In this document: positions 33,303 to 42,739 of the stretch, piece by piece
Position numbering within the stretch: position 1 is the stretch's first letter
Layout of the letters: each line of letters starts with the position of its first letter
Source: Symbiodinium natans
Taxonomy: Eukaryota > Sar > Dinophyceae > Suessiales > Symbiodiniaceae
Assembly: GCA_905221605.1 (NCBI GenBank)
Contig: CAJNDS010000335.1
Location: 1,621,430 to 1,685,429 of the forward strand
Direction of reading: 5' to 3'
Length of the DNA stretch: 64,000 bases
Translations under genes and position numbers: made by a program
The notes under the pieces: model-generated
What the model saw: only the letters and a program-made list of their open reading frames with translations
Told to the model about the DNA's origin: nothing
Database searches by the model: none

Positions 33303-33454
33303 ACCAAGCGGACCTCGAGCTTCGCAGCCCCACCAACCGCAGCCCCCTGACTGGCGACACGGCACCGCAGGCGGTGGAGGTGCACGTGTACAACCTCGGG
33401 GAGACACTTGCTTTCAATCGGCCTCCTGATTCACCGTTTGAGTTTAGGGTTTAG
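33289..33454 (+). CDS. PPPDE/DeSI-like peptidase exon 1
   Basis: Open frame with an ATG at 33289 inside the upstream repeat (MKFSDYQADLEL), then VEVHVYNLGETLAF, which matches the first beta-strand of PPPDE-fold (DeSI desumoylating-type) cysteine peptidases. The true 5' boundary and donor are unclear; an exon beginning at about 33310 is possible. It starts the five-exon gene listed next. The right end is given as the frame's end and the donor may be near 33420. Confidence 0.65.
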
Positions 33455-33534
33455 GGGTACACAAGTTCTGTTGTCTAGAGCCATTGACCCAGCTGCCTGC
33501 ATGAACCCCCTCCCCCTCCTCAGACTCCTCTCAG

Positions 33535-33617
33535 ACATGCGAAGGAATTTCGTGGGCCCCAACCACGTGTTGAACTTTGGACCGGCCCTCGGCGGAGCCT
33601 TCCACATTGGCGTGGAG
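33535..33617 (+). CDS. PPPDE/DeSI-like peptidase exon 2 (catalytic His)
   Basis: TCAG acceptor, MRRNFVGPNHVLNFGPALGG then FHIGVE. The His of FHIGVE is at the position of the catalytic His in the family's YHxGVEV motif. Donor is GCAAGT, a clear GC donor. Confidence 0.8.
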
Positions 33618-33726
33618 GCAAGTAGAACAAATGGGGCATGGTGTCAGCTTCATAAAACCCCTAAGCCCCAAAACCCTAAACCCTAAACCCTAAACCCACA
33701 AGATCACCCATCGTTGCCCGCTTCAG

Positions 33727-33807
33727 GTCTTCGGAGCCGAGTGGTCGTATGGCGTGCGCGGCGTCGCTTGCGATCCACCTCGCTCCGAGACGGCGCACGT
33801 TTATGAG
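33727..33807 (+). CDS. PPPDE/DeSI-like peptidase exon 3
   Basis: TCAG|G acceptor, VFGAEWSYGVRGVACDPP joins exon 2 as GVE-VFGAEWSYG, the canonical PPPDE order. The exon end near 33807 abuts a family 4 element end (CTTGGTAGCCCAGTGGG at 33809). Confidence 0.8.
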
Positions 33808-33871
33808 TCTTGGTAGCCCAGTGGGTGGCAGGGTTTAGGGTTTATAGGGTTTAGGGGTTTAGGGTATCTAA

Positions 33872-33982
33872 CTTGGTAGCCCAGTGGTACCCTTTTCCCT
33901 TTTTTTGTTTCAGGGTTCCCTTATAAAGTAAGTAGCCCCAAAAAAAGGTGCCCTTATTACAATATGTTACTGGGCTACCAAG
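33872..33982 (+). mobile_element. MITE-like family 4, copy 2
   Basis: CTTGGTAGCCCAGTGGTACC and ACTGGGCTACCAAG as terminal inverted repeats, 111 bp. A second copy of the left end at 33809-33825 is separated from it by TTTAGGG repeats. Lies within a DeSI-like gene intron. Confidence 0.75.
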
Positions 33983-34095
33983 GAGTGCAGCGTTCTTCTG
34001 GGGTCTACAGCTGCCTGGCTTTGATTTGGGTTTAAGGTTTAGGGTCAAGTTGTGGATCTTAAAGTACACCCCGAAACCCAGAACCCAGAGGCCAG

Positions 34096-34201
34096 GAGCC
34101 GCATGGAGGTGGCAGAAATTCTCTTCCACCTCTGCCGAGAGTGGCGAGGACGCGACTACGACATGTTCAGTCACAACTGCTGCAGCTTCGGCAGGAGGCT
34201 C
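34096..34201 (+). CDS. PPPDE/DeSI-like peptidase exon 4 (catalytic Cys)
   Basis: CCAG|G acceptor. RGRDYDMFSHNCCSFGRRL contains the catalytic-Cys motif (Y-D-x-x-x-x-N-C), with NCC where many members have NCN. A GC donor (GCATCC) is likely. Confidence 0.85.
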
Positions 34202-34307
34202 GCATCCCTCAGCCGGACCCAGCCAAAACCACCCCAAAGCCCACACCCTAAACCCTAAACCCTAAACCGCCCAAAACCCCCCCCCTTCCCCACAGTTCCC
34301 CCTGCAG

Positions 34308-34390
34308 GTTCGTTGAGACTCTCGGCGTGCGTCCACTACCAGACTCTTGGGTCTTCATTGGTTTAGCTCTTGTTCCTGCTTGTGCTTAGC
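34308..34390 (+). CDS. PPPDE/DeSI-like peptidase exon 5
   Basis: GCAG|G acceptor. FVETLGVRPLPDSW matches the conserved LGVxxIPxW tail of the fold. The frame reads on to a TAG near 34388 or leaves at a GT donor at 34351. In the assembled model the peptide between GVAC and the catalytic-Cys exon is short, so a small exon may be missing. Confidence 0.7.
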
Positions 34391-34626
34391 GTTCTGGGCT
34401 GAAAGGGTGCAGGGTTTAGGGTTTGCTTTCTTTTTGTTTAGGGTTGAGGCTTAGGGTGGGAAGGGGGTTGGCGTGCAAGGCTGCAAGTTTCAAGCTCTGA
34501 GGTTTAGAGCTGCAGGGCCCCTTTTTTTTGAACTGGTGTTTAAGCACAGTCACACAGTCCGCCCCACCCTGCCCAACCCTACAGTGGGTGACAGGCACGG
34601 CAAATGACCACGACCCAGCTGATGCT

Positions 34627-34818
34627 CATGATGATTTTCGACCATTTTTGGGCCTTCCCAAACTCCGTATCAAGGCCAAAACATAGGGATTTTCGCGAGT
34701 CTGGCGGCCTTGCATCATGGAAAACCCTCGAAATGGCAAATTTTAGTAAATTTTTGCGCAATTTGGACCTTCCCAAACCCTGAACTAAGGCCAAAACATA
34801 GGGATTTTCGTTAGTTTG
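34627..34818. repeat. Degenerate ~115-bp repeats, right block
   Basis: Continues the motif array of 32770-33302 (AAAACATAGGGATTTTCG twice). Confidence 0.8.
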
Positions 34819-35200
34819 GTTTTCCAAAACCTTCAGGGGACACTGCTTGCGATTTGTCATTTTGGGCGCTCAGTTTTCCAAAAACTTAAGGGGGACACTG
34901 CTTGCGATTTGTCGCTTGGGGCGCTCAGTTTGCCAAAAACTTAAGGGGGACACTGCTTGCGATTTGTCATTTTGGGAGCTCAGTTTTCCAAAAACTTAAG
35001 GGTGACACTGTTTGCGATTTGTCATTTTGGGCGCTCGGTTAAGTTAAGGGGGACACTGCTTGCGATCTGTCATTTTGGAAGCTCAGTTTCCAAAAAAAAT
35101 CAGGGGGGACACTGCTTGCGATTTGTCATTTTGGGACCTCAGTTTTCCAAGAACTTAAAGGGGACACTGCTTGCGATTTGTCATTTTGGGCGCCCAACGC
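34819..35200. repeat. 55-bp tandem repeat, left block
   Basis: About seven copies of a 55-bp unit (GGGGACACTGCTTGCGATTT, then GTCATTTTGGG and CAGTTTTCCAAAA). Open frames across it are repeat artefacts. Confidence 0.9.
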
Positions 35201-35225
35201 CCATCCCGCCTCGTCAATCAAGCCC

Positions 35226-35332
35226 AAATCACTGGGGCAGTTGGTTTCGCAAGCGTCTGGAGCTTAACTTAGGGGGCCACGTGACCAGACGAAGACCCAG
35301 CTGATGCTCATGATGCGCCCCTCCTGCCTCGT
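35226..35332. repeat. Direct repeat flanking LINE fragment, left
   Basis: AAATCACTGGGGCAGTTG ... GACCCAGCTGATGCTCATGA, present again at 36574-36655. A shorter piece occurs near 34607. Confidence 0.7.
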
Positions 35333-35601
35333 CAATCTTCTTCACGGGCCTCTTGCGTAGTCAAGTCCGACGAGTCCAACTATCTACGCGTAGAGTCTGG
35401 CAACGATCTCCGCATTGCGGGCAGTCAGCTATTGGACTGAAGATTGTCATTATCAGCACTGCTACGTGCCTCACGGACACGGTGGCCTAAGAGTGGCTAC
35501 CCCCGAGTGGGGACCACCTCAAAAGGCACCCCGACCCCATATGTGATCGAGTGTGACCTGAGCGCTACTCCCCTGACTGTCAGACTGGCGTCGCCAGTCA
35601 C

Positions 35602-36222
35602 CTAAGCCAACCCTCTCATGACTCCACTGCGAGGCGGGGACCCGAAAGTTGGCCCTGCGCCCAGAGCCTCCAAACAGAAGTGGACGAAGCCCAGGGTCTG
35701 ATGAAGAGGACTGTGCGGCTGCAAGGCTAGGACCAGAACGAACTTGCCGCCCTTCTTCGCCTTGAACCAAGAGCACTCCTGAATCTCGGGCTGCATGAGC
35801 TGCGGTGTTTGGTACTCCTTGATGAGCAACTTGAGGATCTCCTGCTGCATCGATATGTTGGGCATTTTGGCGAGCTCCAAGATACGGTTGCGTCGAGCCA
35901 GCTCCGACTGCTCGGCCGCCCCTGCTTTGGAAAGGTCGCGCTCGGCCAACTTGAGAAGAAGAGCTCCAGCTAGCGTGGTCCGCCTGTGCCCATCCGGATG
36001 GGCCTTGCCCTTGCCCGGATGGCGTGAGTCGTAAGTCTGATGAGCCGCCTGCATGGCAGGTACCAGTACTGACTCCGTCTCGTTCAGGAACCATGCGGGG
36101 GCACGACCTTCCAGGTTGCGGAGACGGGCATCCAGACTGAGCATGGCCGAGTTGTGAGGGCCGTCCTCGCCCTGCTCGCGGCGACGACGTCGGGGAGCCG
36201 GCTCTCCCGTCTGAAGCCACAT
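35602..36222 (-). pseudogene. LINE-type retroelement ORF, C-terminal region
   Basis: A 206-codon minus-strand frame starting MWLQTGEPAPRR, with LDARLRNLEGRAPAWFLNE and QAAHQTYDSRHPGK. I recognise this Met-Trp-Leu-Gln start and layout from the C-terminal part of dinoflagellate LINE-like polyproteins (memory, not a search). No reverse transcriptase is present, so the copy looks 5' truncated. Confidence 0.6.
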
Positions 36223-36229
36223 GGCGCTT

Positions 36230-36566
36230 GGAGCACACTGCTAGAAAATGCCGCTTCGCAGAGCCAACTGTTGCAAATGAGCGGTTGGTTGCAAATCGGA
36301 CAGCGACATGTAGTGATGTGAGCTGTGTCCGCCCTTCTGGCCTTGTGAGCACTAACTCGATGCATGTTCAGGGCACGCTTTGTCAAAAACTGGGCAGGGC
36401 ATGTATCACATGGGAAAGAATACCCAGTCGTGTCCACAGCAAAGCCTTCAGGGCCTTCAACGGTGCTTGTGTCAGGATGCGGCTGGCACTCTGCTCGGAG
36501 GGGACGTCGATAAGAAAGCACGTGCGCAAAGTCGTTTTTTACGCCGACGAAGTGGGAAAGCCACAA
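36230..36566 (-). pseudogene. LINE-type retroelement zinc-finger segment, frameshifted
   Basis: Minus-strand frame with C53-x2-C56-x12-H69-x4-H74 (FPCDTCPAQFLTKRALNMHR) followed by CRCPIC, a finger pair typical after the RT domain. It is out of frame with the downstream MWLQTG segment, so the element is broken. Confidence 0.6.
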
Positions 36567-36573
36567 TCGTGCG

Positions 36574-36655
36574 AAATCACTGGGGCAGTTGTTCTTAGGG
36601 GGCTTGTGACCAGAAGAAGACCCAGCTGATGCTCATGATGCGCCCCTCCCGCCTC
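36574..36655. repeat. Direct repeat flanking LINE fragment, right
   Basis: Second copy of the repeat at 35226-35332, slightly shorter. Confidence 0.7.
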
Positions 36656-36771
36656 TAAATCAGTCCCAAACAAGGTCACAACCAATTGTAGCAAAAGTTG
36701 TCCGACTTATATACTTTTAGGCCCAGTTGTAGTTGCCCAATCCCAAAACCCCAAATCCACAATCTTAAACC

Positions 36772-37525
36772 AGTTTTCCAAAAGCTTAGGGGGGACACTG
36801 CTTGTGATTTGTCACTTTGGGCGCTCAGTTTGCCAAAAACTTAAAGGGGACACTGCTTGCGATGTGTCATTTTGGAAGCTCAGTTTTCCAAAAACTTCAG
36901 GGGGGCACTCAGGTTTCCAAGAACTTAAGGGGGACACTGCTTGCGATTTGTCATTTTGGGCGCCCAGGTTTCCAAAAGCTTAGGGGGGACACTGCTTGCG
37001 ATTTGTCACTTTGGGCGCTCAGTTTGCCAAAAACTTCAGGGGACACTGCTTGCGGGGACACTGCTTGCGATGTGTCATTTTGGAAGCTCAGTTTTCCAAG
37101 AACTTAAGGGGGACACTGCTTGCGATTTGTCATTTTGGGCGCCCAGTTTTCCAAAAGCTTAGGGGGGACACTGCTTGCGATTTGTCACTTTGGGCGCTCA
37201 GTTTGCCAAAAACTTAAAGGGGGCACTGCTTGCGGGGACACTGCTTGCGATGTGTCATTTTGGAAGCTCAGTTTTCCAAAAACTTCAGGGGGGCAATGCT
37301 TGCGATTTGTCATTTTGGGAGCTCAGTTTTCCAAGAACTTAAGGGGGACACTGCTTGCGATTTGTCATTTTGGGTGCTCAGTTTTCCAAAAATTTCAGGT
37401 GGACACTGCTTGCGATTTGACATTTTGGGAGCTCAGTTCTCCAAAAACTTAAGGGGGACACTGCTTGCGGTTTGTCATTTTGGGATTTCATTTTGGGAGC
37501 TCAGTTTTCCAAAAACTTAAGGAGG
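36772..37525. repeat. 55-bp tandem repeat, right block
   Basis: About 13 copies of the same 55-bp unit as at 34819, with some units shortened to GGGGACACTGCTTGCG. Confidence 0.9.
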
Positions 37526-37584
37526 ACGTAATTCCACCCCTGCCCAAGGCCGTCCCTAGGAAGAACAAGAAGAAGAGACACAAG

Positions 37585-37585
37585 C

Positions 37586-37649
<64 letters not shown>

Positions 37650-37650
37650 C
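37585..37650. repeat. GA microsatellite
   Basis: About 30 tandem GA units. Confidence 0.95.
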
Positions 37651-37659
37651 GAGCAGAGA

Positions 37660-40600
37660 GAAGAGGGAGGACATTGCAGTGGGATGATTTGCGTCCTTAC
37701 ACAAACATTCTTGGTATGGAGAGAGCCAAAGAAGAGAAACAAGAGAGGCAAGGGTGGATGATTGACTAGTGGCGCCTCTCAGAGTTTGTTGTTTATTCCT
37801 TCCTTCGTTCTTTCTTCTTCCCAAAGCAAAGAAAGGGACGAGAGGAGAGGGCATAAGGTATTCTACGACAATTGATTTGTTCTTTGTACTCCTCCTGTTC
37901 TCCGAACCCTTTCTCCCCTCGATAAGAAAAACGAAAATAACGGACTTTTGTTCATTCCTTGGTGTTTTCCTCTTGTTGTCTGTTCCTTCTCGCCGAATGA
38001 GTCTGTTGAAAAGAAAATGCACAAATGAACAGGGGAGCCGTTTTGTCCTATCTGAACAGAACTGTTGGAAGTCAGGGGGGTGGATTGCAGAAGACAAACT
38101 GGAGGGAACAGGGGAACTCAGCCAAAGGGGCCACTTTTGCAACGAACAACTGCCTGCTCAGGCCTGCACTAGGGGGAGCCGAGACCCCTTTGCAACGAAC
38201 AGCTACCTGCTTTCTTTCCTTGTTCTATCTTTGCGCTTTCTTGCTTTCTATTTTTATTTCTTTCTTTCGAGGGGTTTGTGGGGGAGACCCCCACACGCAC
38301 GCGCGCAGCCCCAAATCCGACAACGCGAGACTGTTTGCAATTCTCTCCTCCATAAGAAAAGCAAAGAGCAGAGAAAAATGGAGAAGAGAGGAGGGCGAGG
38401 ACGAAGGTAGCGGGATGATCTTGGGCTCTTGGACATTCATCTTTCTTTCCAGCAAGAACAGAGCCAAAGAAGAGAGATAAGAGAGGAGAGGAAAGGATGG
38501 ATGAAGACAGTGAGAATAAATCAGGGCTCCTCCCCCTTATGTTTTGTTTATTTCCTTTCTTTTTCTTCTTCCAACAAGAAAGGGAAGAGACGAGAGATGA
38601 GGACAGTGTGTAAATAGAAGAGTGACATATTTGAATGTTTACCTCTTCGTTGTTCTTCTCCTGTTATCCGACTCCTTTTTCTCCTGAAAGAACCGCACGT
38701 TAGTCAAATGTTTGTTGCTTTCCTCTTGTTGTCTGTTCTTTTCTCGTTGAATGGGTAAGTCCAAAAAAATTGCACAAGTGGACAGGGGAACCGTCTTCGT
38801 CCTTTTACGCACCTCCCTTTTTTGTCCCTACAAGAAGGAACAGAAAAGTTGGAACGCAGAGAGGGATAAACGAACACAAAAGGAGTGGAACAGAGCGGAA
38901 AAGTGTGCCTCCCTTATGCAACAAACAAGTACTTGCTTCTCTCTCTTCCCGTCCAGATGCTTCGCTCATCTAGTGTTATGCATTCTTTCCTCCATAAGAA
39001 AAGCAAGAAGAGACAAAAGCTAGAAGGGAGAGATCAGAGAGAAGAGGGAGGATGAAAGTAGTGAGATTGGTTCGTGTTCTTAAATCTTCATTCTGCAAGA
39101 AGAGGACCACATGGAGGATGAACGCAGTGAGACTGAGTAAGGGCGCTTATCTTCATTATTTGTTATTCCTTCCTTGTGCTTTTTTCTTGTACATTCTGCT
39201 CGTGGCTTTCTCTTTCTTTTTCTTGCTGTTAGCTTGCTTAGACACTCTTGTTAGTTCCTTGTGCTTTCCCCTATTGTCTGTTCCTTTCTCGCTGAGTGGG
39301 TAGACGAAAAGAACACGCGCGAGTGGACAGGGGAACCGTCTTCGTCCCTGTATTTACTCCCTGCTTTCTCCTTAAAAGAAGTTTGAACGCTGGGGAGGCA
39401 TTACAGAAGGCAAAAGGAAGGGGAGCAGGGGAACTCATCCCGGCTCTAGGGAGAAAGTGTGCCTCCTTATGCAACAAACAAGTACTTGCTTCTCTCTCTG
39501 TTCCCGTCCAGATGCTTCGCTCATCTAGCGTTATGCATTCTTTCCTCCATAAGAAAACAAGAAGAGACAAAAGCTAGAAGGGAGAGCGCAGAGAGAAGAG
39601 GGAGGATGAAAGTAGTGAGATTGGTTCGTGTTCTTAAATCTTCATTCTGCAAGAAGAGGACCACATGGAGGATGAACGCAGTGAGACTGAGTAAGGGCGC
39701 TTATCTTCATTATTTGTTATTCCTTCCTTGTGCTTTTTTCTTGTACATTCTGCTCGTGGCTTTCTCTTTCTTTTTCTTGCTGTTAGCTTGCTTAGACACT
39801 CTTGTTAGTTCCTTGTGCTTTCCCCTATTGTCTGTTCCTTTCTCGCTGAGTGGGTAGACGAAAAGAACACGCGCGAGTGGACAGGGGAACCGTCTTCGTC
39901 CCTGTATTTACTCCCTGCTTTCTCCTTAAAAGAAGTTTGAACGCTGGGGAGGCATTACAGAAGGCAAAAGGAAGGGGAGCAGGGGAACTCATCCCGGCTC
40001 TAGGGAGAAAGTGTGCCTCCTTATGCAACAAACAAGTACTTGCTTCTCTCTCTGTTCCCGTCCAGATGCTTCGCTCATCTAGCGTTATGCATTCTTTCCT
40101 CCATAAGAAAACAAGAAGAGACAAAAGCTAGAAGGGAGAGCGCAGAGAGAAGAGGGAGGATGAAAGTAGTGAGATTGGTTTGTGTTCTTAAATCTTCATT
40201 CTGCAAGAAGAGGACCACATGCAGGATGAATGCAGTGAGACTGAGCAAGGGCGCTTATCTTTATTATGTGCTATTCCTTCCTTGTGTTTTTTCTTGTACA
40301 TTCTGCTCGTGGCTTTCTCTTTCTTTTTCTTGTTATTAGCTTGCTTAGACACTCTTGTTAGGTCCTTGTGCTTTCCCCTATTGTCTGTTCCTTTCTCGCT
40401 GAATGGGTAGACGAAAAGAACATGCACAAGTGGACAGGGTAACCGTCTTCGTCCTTGTATTTACTCCCTTCTTTCTCCTTAGAAAGAAGTTGGAACGCTG
40501 GGGAGGCATTACAGACGGCAAAAGGAAGGGAACAGGGGAACTCATCCCTGCTCTAGGGGAAGAAGTGTGCCTCACTTATGCAACAAACAAGTACTTGCTT

Positions 40601-42045
40601 CTCTCTCTTCCCGTCCAGACGCTTCGCTCATCTAATGTTATGCATTCTTTCCTCCATAAGAAAAACAAGAAGAGACAAAAGCTAGAAGGGAGAGCGCAGA
40701 GAGAAGAGGGAAGATGAAAGCAGTGAGATTGGCTTCCGTTCGTAAGTCTTTCTGCAAGAAGAGAACCACAGAAGAGAACAAAGAGAGGATAAGAGGATGA
40801 ATGCGGTGAGACTGAGCGCGGGCATTACTCTTTGTCATTTGTTGTTCGTTCCTAGTGTTGTCTTGTGCGTACTGCTCAGAAAAGTTGGAACGCAGTGGAG
40901 GCATGAAGGCAAAATGGAGGAATAAGGGAACTCAACCGCACTCTATGCGAAGAGGAGCCCAGGGAACCCAGGCCTGCACAGGGGAGCCGAAACCCCTTTG
41001 CAGCGAACAGCTGCCTGCTTTCTTTCTTTCTGTCTGTCTTGCTTTCTTTGTTTCGTTCTTTCTTTCTGTTTCCTTTCTCTCGAGGGGTTTGTGGAAGGAG
41101 GCCCCCACTCGCACGCGCGCAGCCCCAAATCCGACTTCGCGAGACTGCTTGCAGTTTTTCTCTTCAATAAGAAAAGCAAAGAGCAGAGAAAAAGGGAGAA
41201 GAGAGGAGAGCGAGGACGAAGGTAACGAGATGATCTTGGGTTCTTGGACATTCATCTCTCTTTCCGACAAGAACAAAGCCAGAGAGGGAGATAAGAGAGG
41301 TGAGGGGAGGATGGGGCGCCTCCCCCTTATGGTTTATTTCCTTCCTTTTTTCTTCTTCCAACAAGAAAGGGAAGAGAGGAGAGATGAGGACAGTGTGTAA
41401 ATAGAAGAATGACATATTTGAATGTTTACCTCTTCGTTGTTCTTCTCCTGTTACCCGACTCCTTTTCTCCTGAAAGAACCGCACGTTAGTCAAATGTTTG
41501 TTGCTTTCCTCTTGCTGTCTGTTCTTTTCTCGTTGAATGGGTAAGTCCAAAAAAATTGCACAAGTGGACAGGGGAACCGTCTTCGTCCTTGTGTTTACCC
41601 CCTTCTTTCTCTTTAAAAGGAATAGAAACGTTGGAACGCAAAAAAAGGGGAACCGGGGAACTCACCCCTGCCCTAGGGGAGAGTGTGTCTCCCTTATGCA
41701 ACAAACAAGTACTTGCTTCTCTCTCTTCCCGTCCATGTGCTTCGCTCATCTAGTGTTATGCATTCTCTCTTCCACAAGAAAACGAGACAAGACGAAAGCT
41801 AGAAGGGAGAGAGCAGAGAGAAGAGGGAGGATGAAAGTAATGAGATTGGTTTGTGGTCTTAAATGTTCATTCTGCAAGAAGAGAACCACAGAAGAGAAAG
41901 AAGGGAGGACTAGATGATGAATGCAGTGAGGCTGAGTGCGGGCACTTCTCTTTGTCATTTGTTCTACATTATGCTCGTGGCTCGTCCCTTTTTCTTCCTT
42001 GTTGTTATCTAGCTTGCTTAAACACTCTTGCTAACTCCCAACATT
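37660..42045. repeat. Duplicated block without telomere-like arrays
   Basis: Sub-blocks near 38100-38800 recur near 40930-41560, at an offset of about 2.8 kb (for example the segment ending in TTTCTCGTTGAATGGGTAAG). Further copies of a roughly 550-bp unit lie between. Many overlapping frames are open on both strands with no domain, so I do not call genes. Purine-rich and pyrimidine-rich strings alternate. Confidence 0.75.
39052..40159. repeat. 554-bp tandem duplication
   Basis: Two copies that appear identical over most of their length (about 39052-39605 and 39606-40159). A third, diverged copy follows to about 40700. Confidence 0.9.
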
Positions 42046-42189
42046 AAGACCCTAAATCCCATAATCCAAGTAGCAGACGTCCCGATGAGTCCTGAGCCTA
42101 GACCCTAAACCCTAAACCCGAAACCTTCAGTAGTATAGAACATATTAAAACAAAGAGAACATGCCTAATAATACATAAAGGTTCCTCTT

Positions 42190-42191
42190 AC

Positions 42192-42225
<34 letters not shown>
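42190..42225. repeat. TA microsatellite
   Basis: Alternating TATATA tract with an internal CATA interruption. Confidence 0.85.
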
Positions 42226-42238
42226 GAGTCCAAAGCCC

Positions 42239-42325
42239 TAGGGGTCCATGTGCTTCATTGTTGCATACTTCGGCCCCCAAAGTCCCTACATTGGCGGTGC
42301 TTTAAGACCCAAGAATTTGCTATTT
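42239..42325. mobile_element. MITE-like family 2, copy with right end lost to TTTAGGG array
   Basis: GGGGTCCATGTGCTTCATTG at the left and the family interior. Where the right terminal repeat should start (TATTTAGGTACATGG) the sequence turns into TTTAGGG units. Confidence 0.55.
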
Positions 42326-42617
42326 AGGGTTTAGGGTTTAGGGTTTAGGGTTTAGGGTTCAGGGTTTAGGGGTCATGGGGTCATGGGGTCATGGGGTCAT
42401 GGGGTTACGGGTTTAGGGTGCAGGCTTCTTGTTTCATTGGTTGTCTTATTCTGGAAGATTCGGGCTACACAGCACAAGATGGGAGAAGCTGTAGCCAAAC
42501 CGAATCACGAGGACACGGTTTGAGTGCAGAGGTTTAGGGTTTAGGGTTTAGGGTTTAGGGTTTAGGGGTTCGGGGTTAGGGTTCAGGGCAGGCTGAGGTC
42601 CAAGGATTTAGGGACAA

Positions 42618-42722
42618 CTTACTCCTGGTTAGTAGGGAATGGGGGAATGAGGTACCCTATGCAATCCCGTGAAGGGTAGATACAGGGCCCAATTCCCTCA
42701 TTCCCTGCTAATCAACAGTAAG
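42618..42722. mobile_element. Inverted-repeat element
   Basis: CTTACTCCTGGTTAGTAGGG and CCCTGCTAATCAACAGTAAG are terminal inverted repeats of a 105-bp hairpin element. Confidence 0.6.
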
Positions 42723-42739
42723 ATAAGGCGTCCCCTCGA

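Noticed and set aside
35519-36352. 277-codon minus-strand frame overlapping the LINE remnant
   Set aside because: Low-complexity Ser/Arg/Gly composition in an alternative frame; the MWLQTG frame is the recognisable one.
37769-38410. 213-codon frames on both strands in the duplicated block
   Set aside because: Purine/pyrimidine bias keeps several frames open, and no domain or splice logic is visible.
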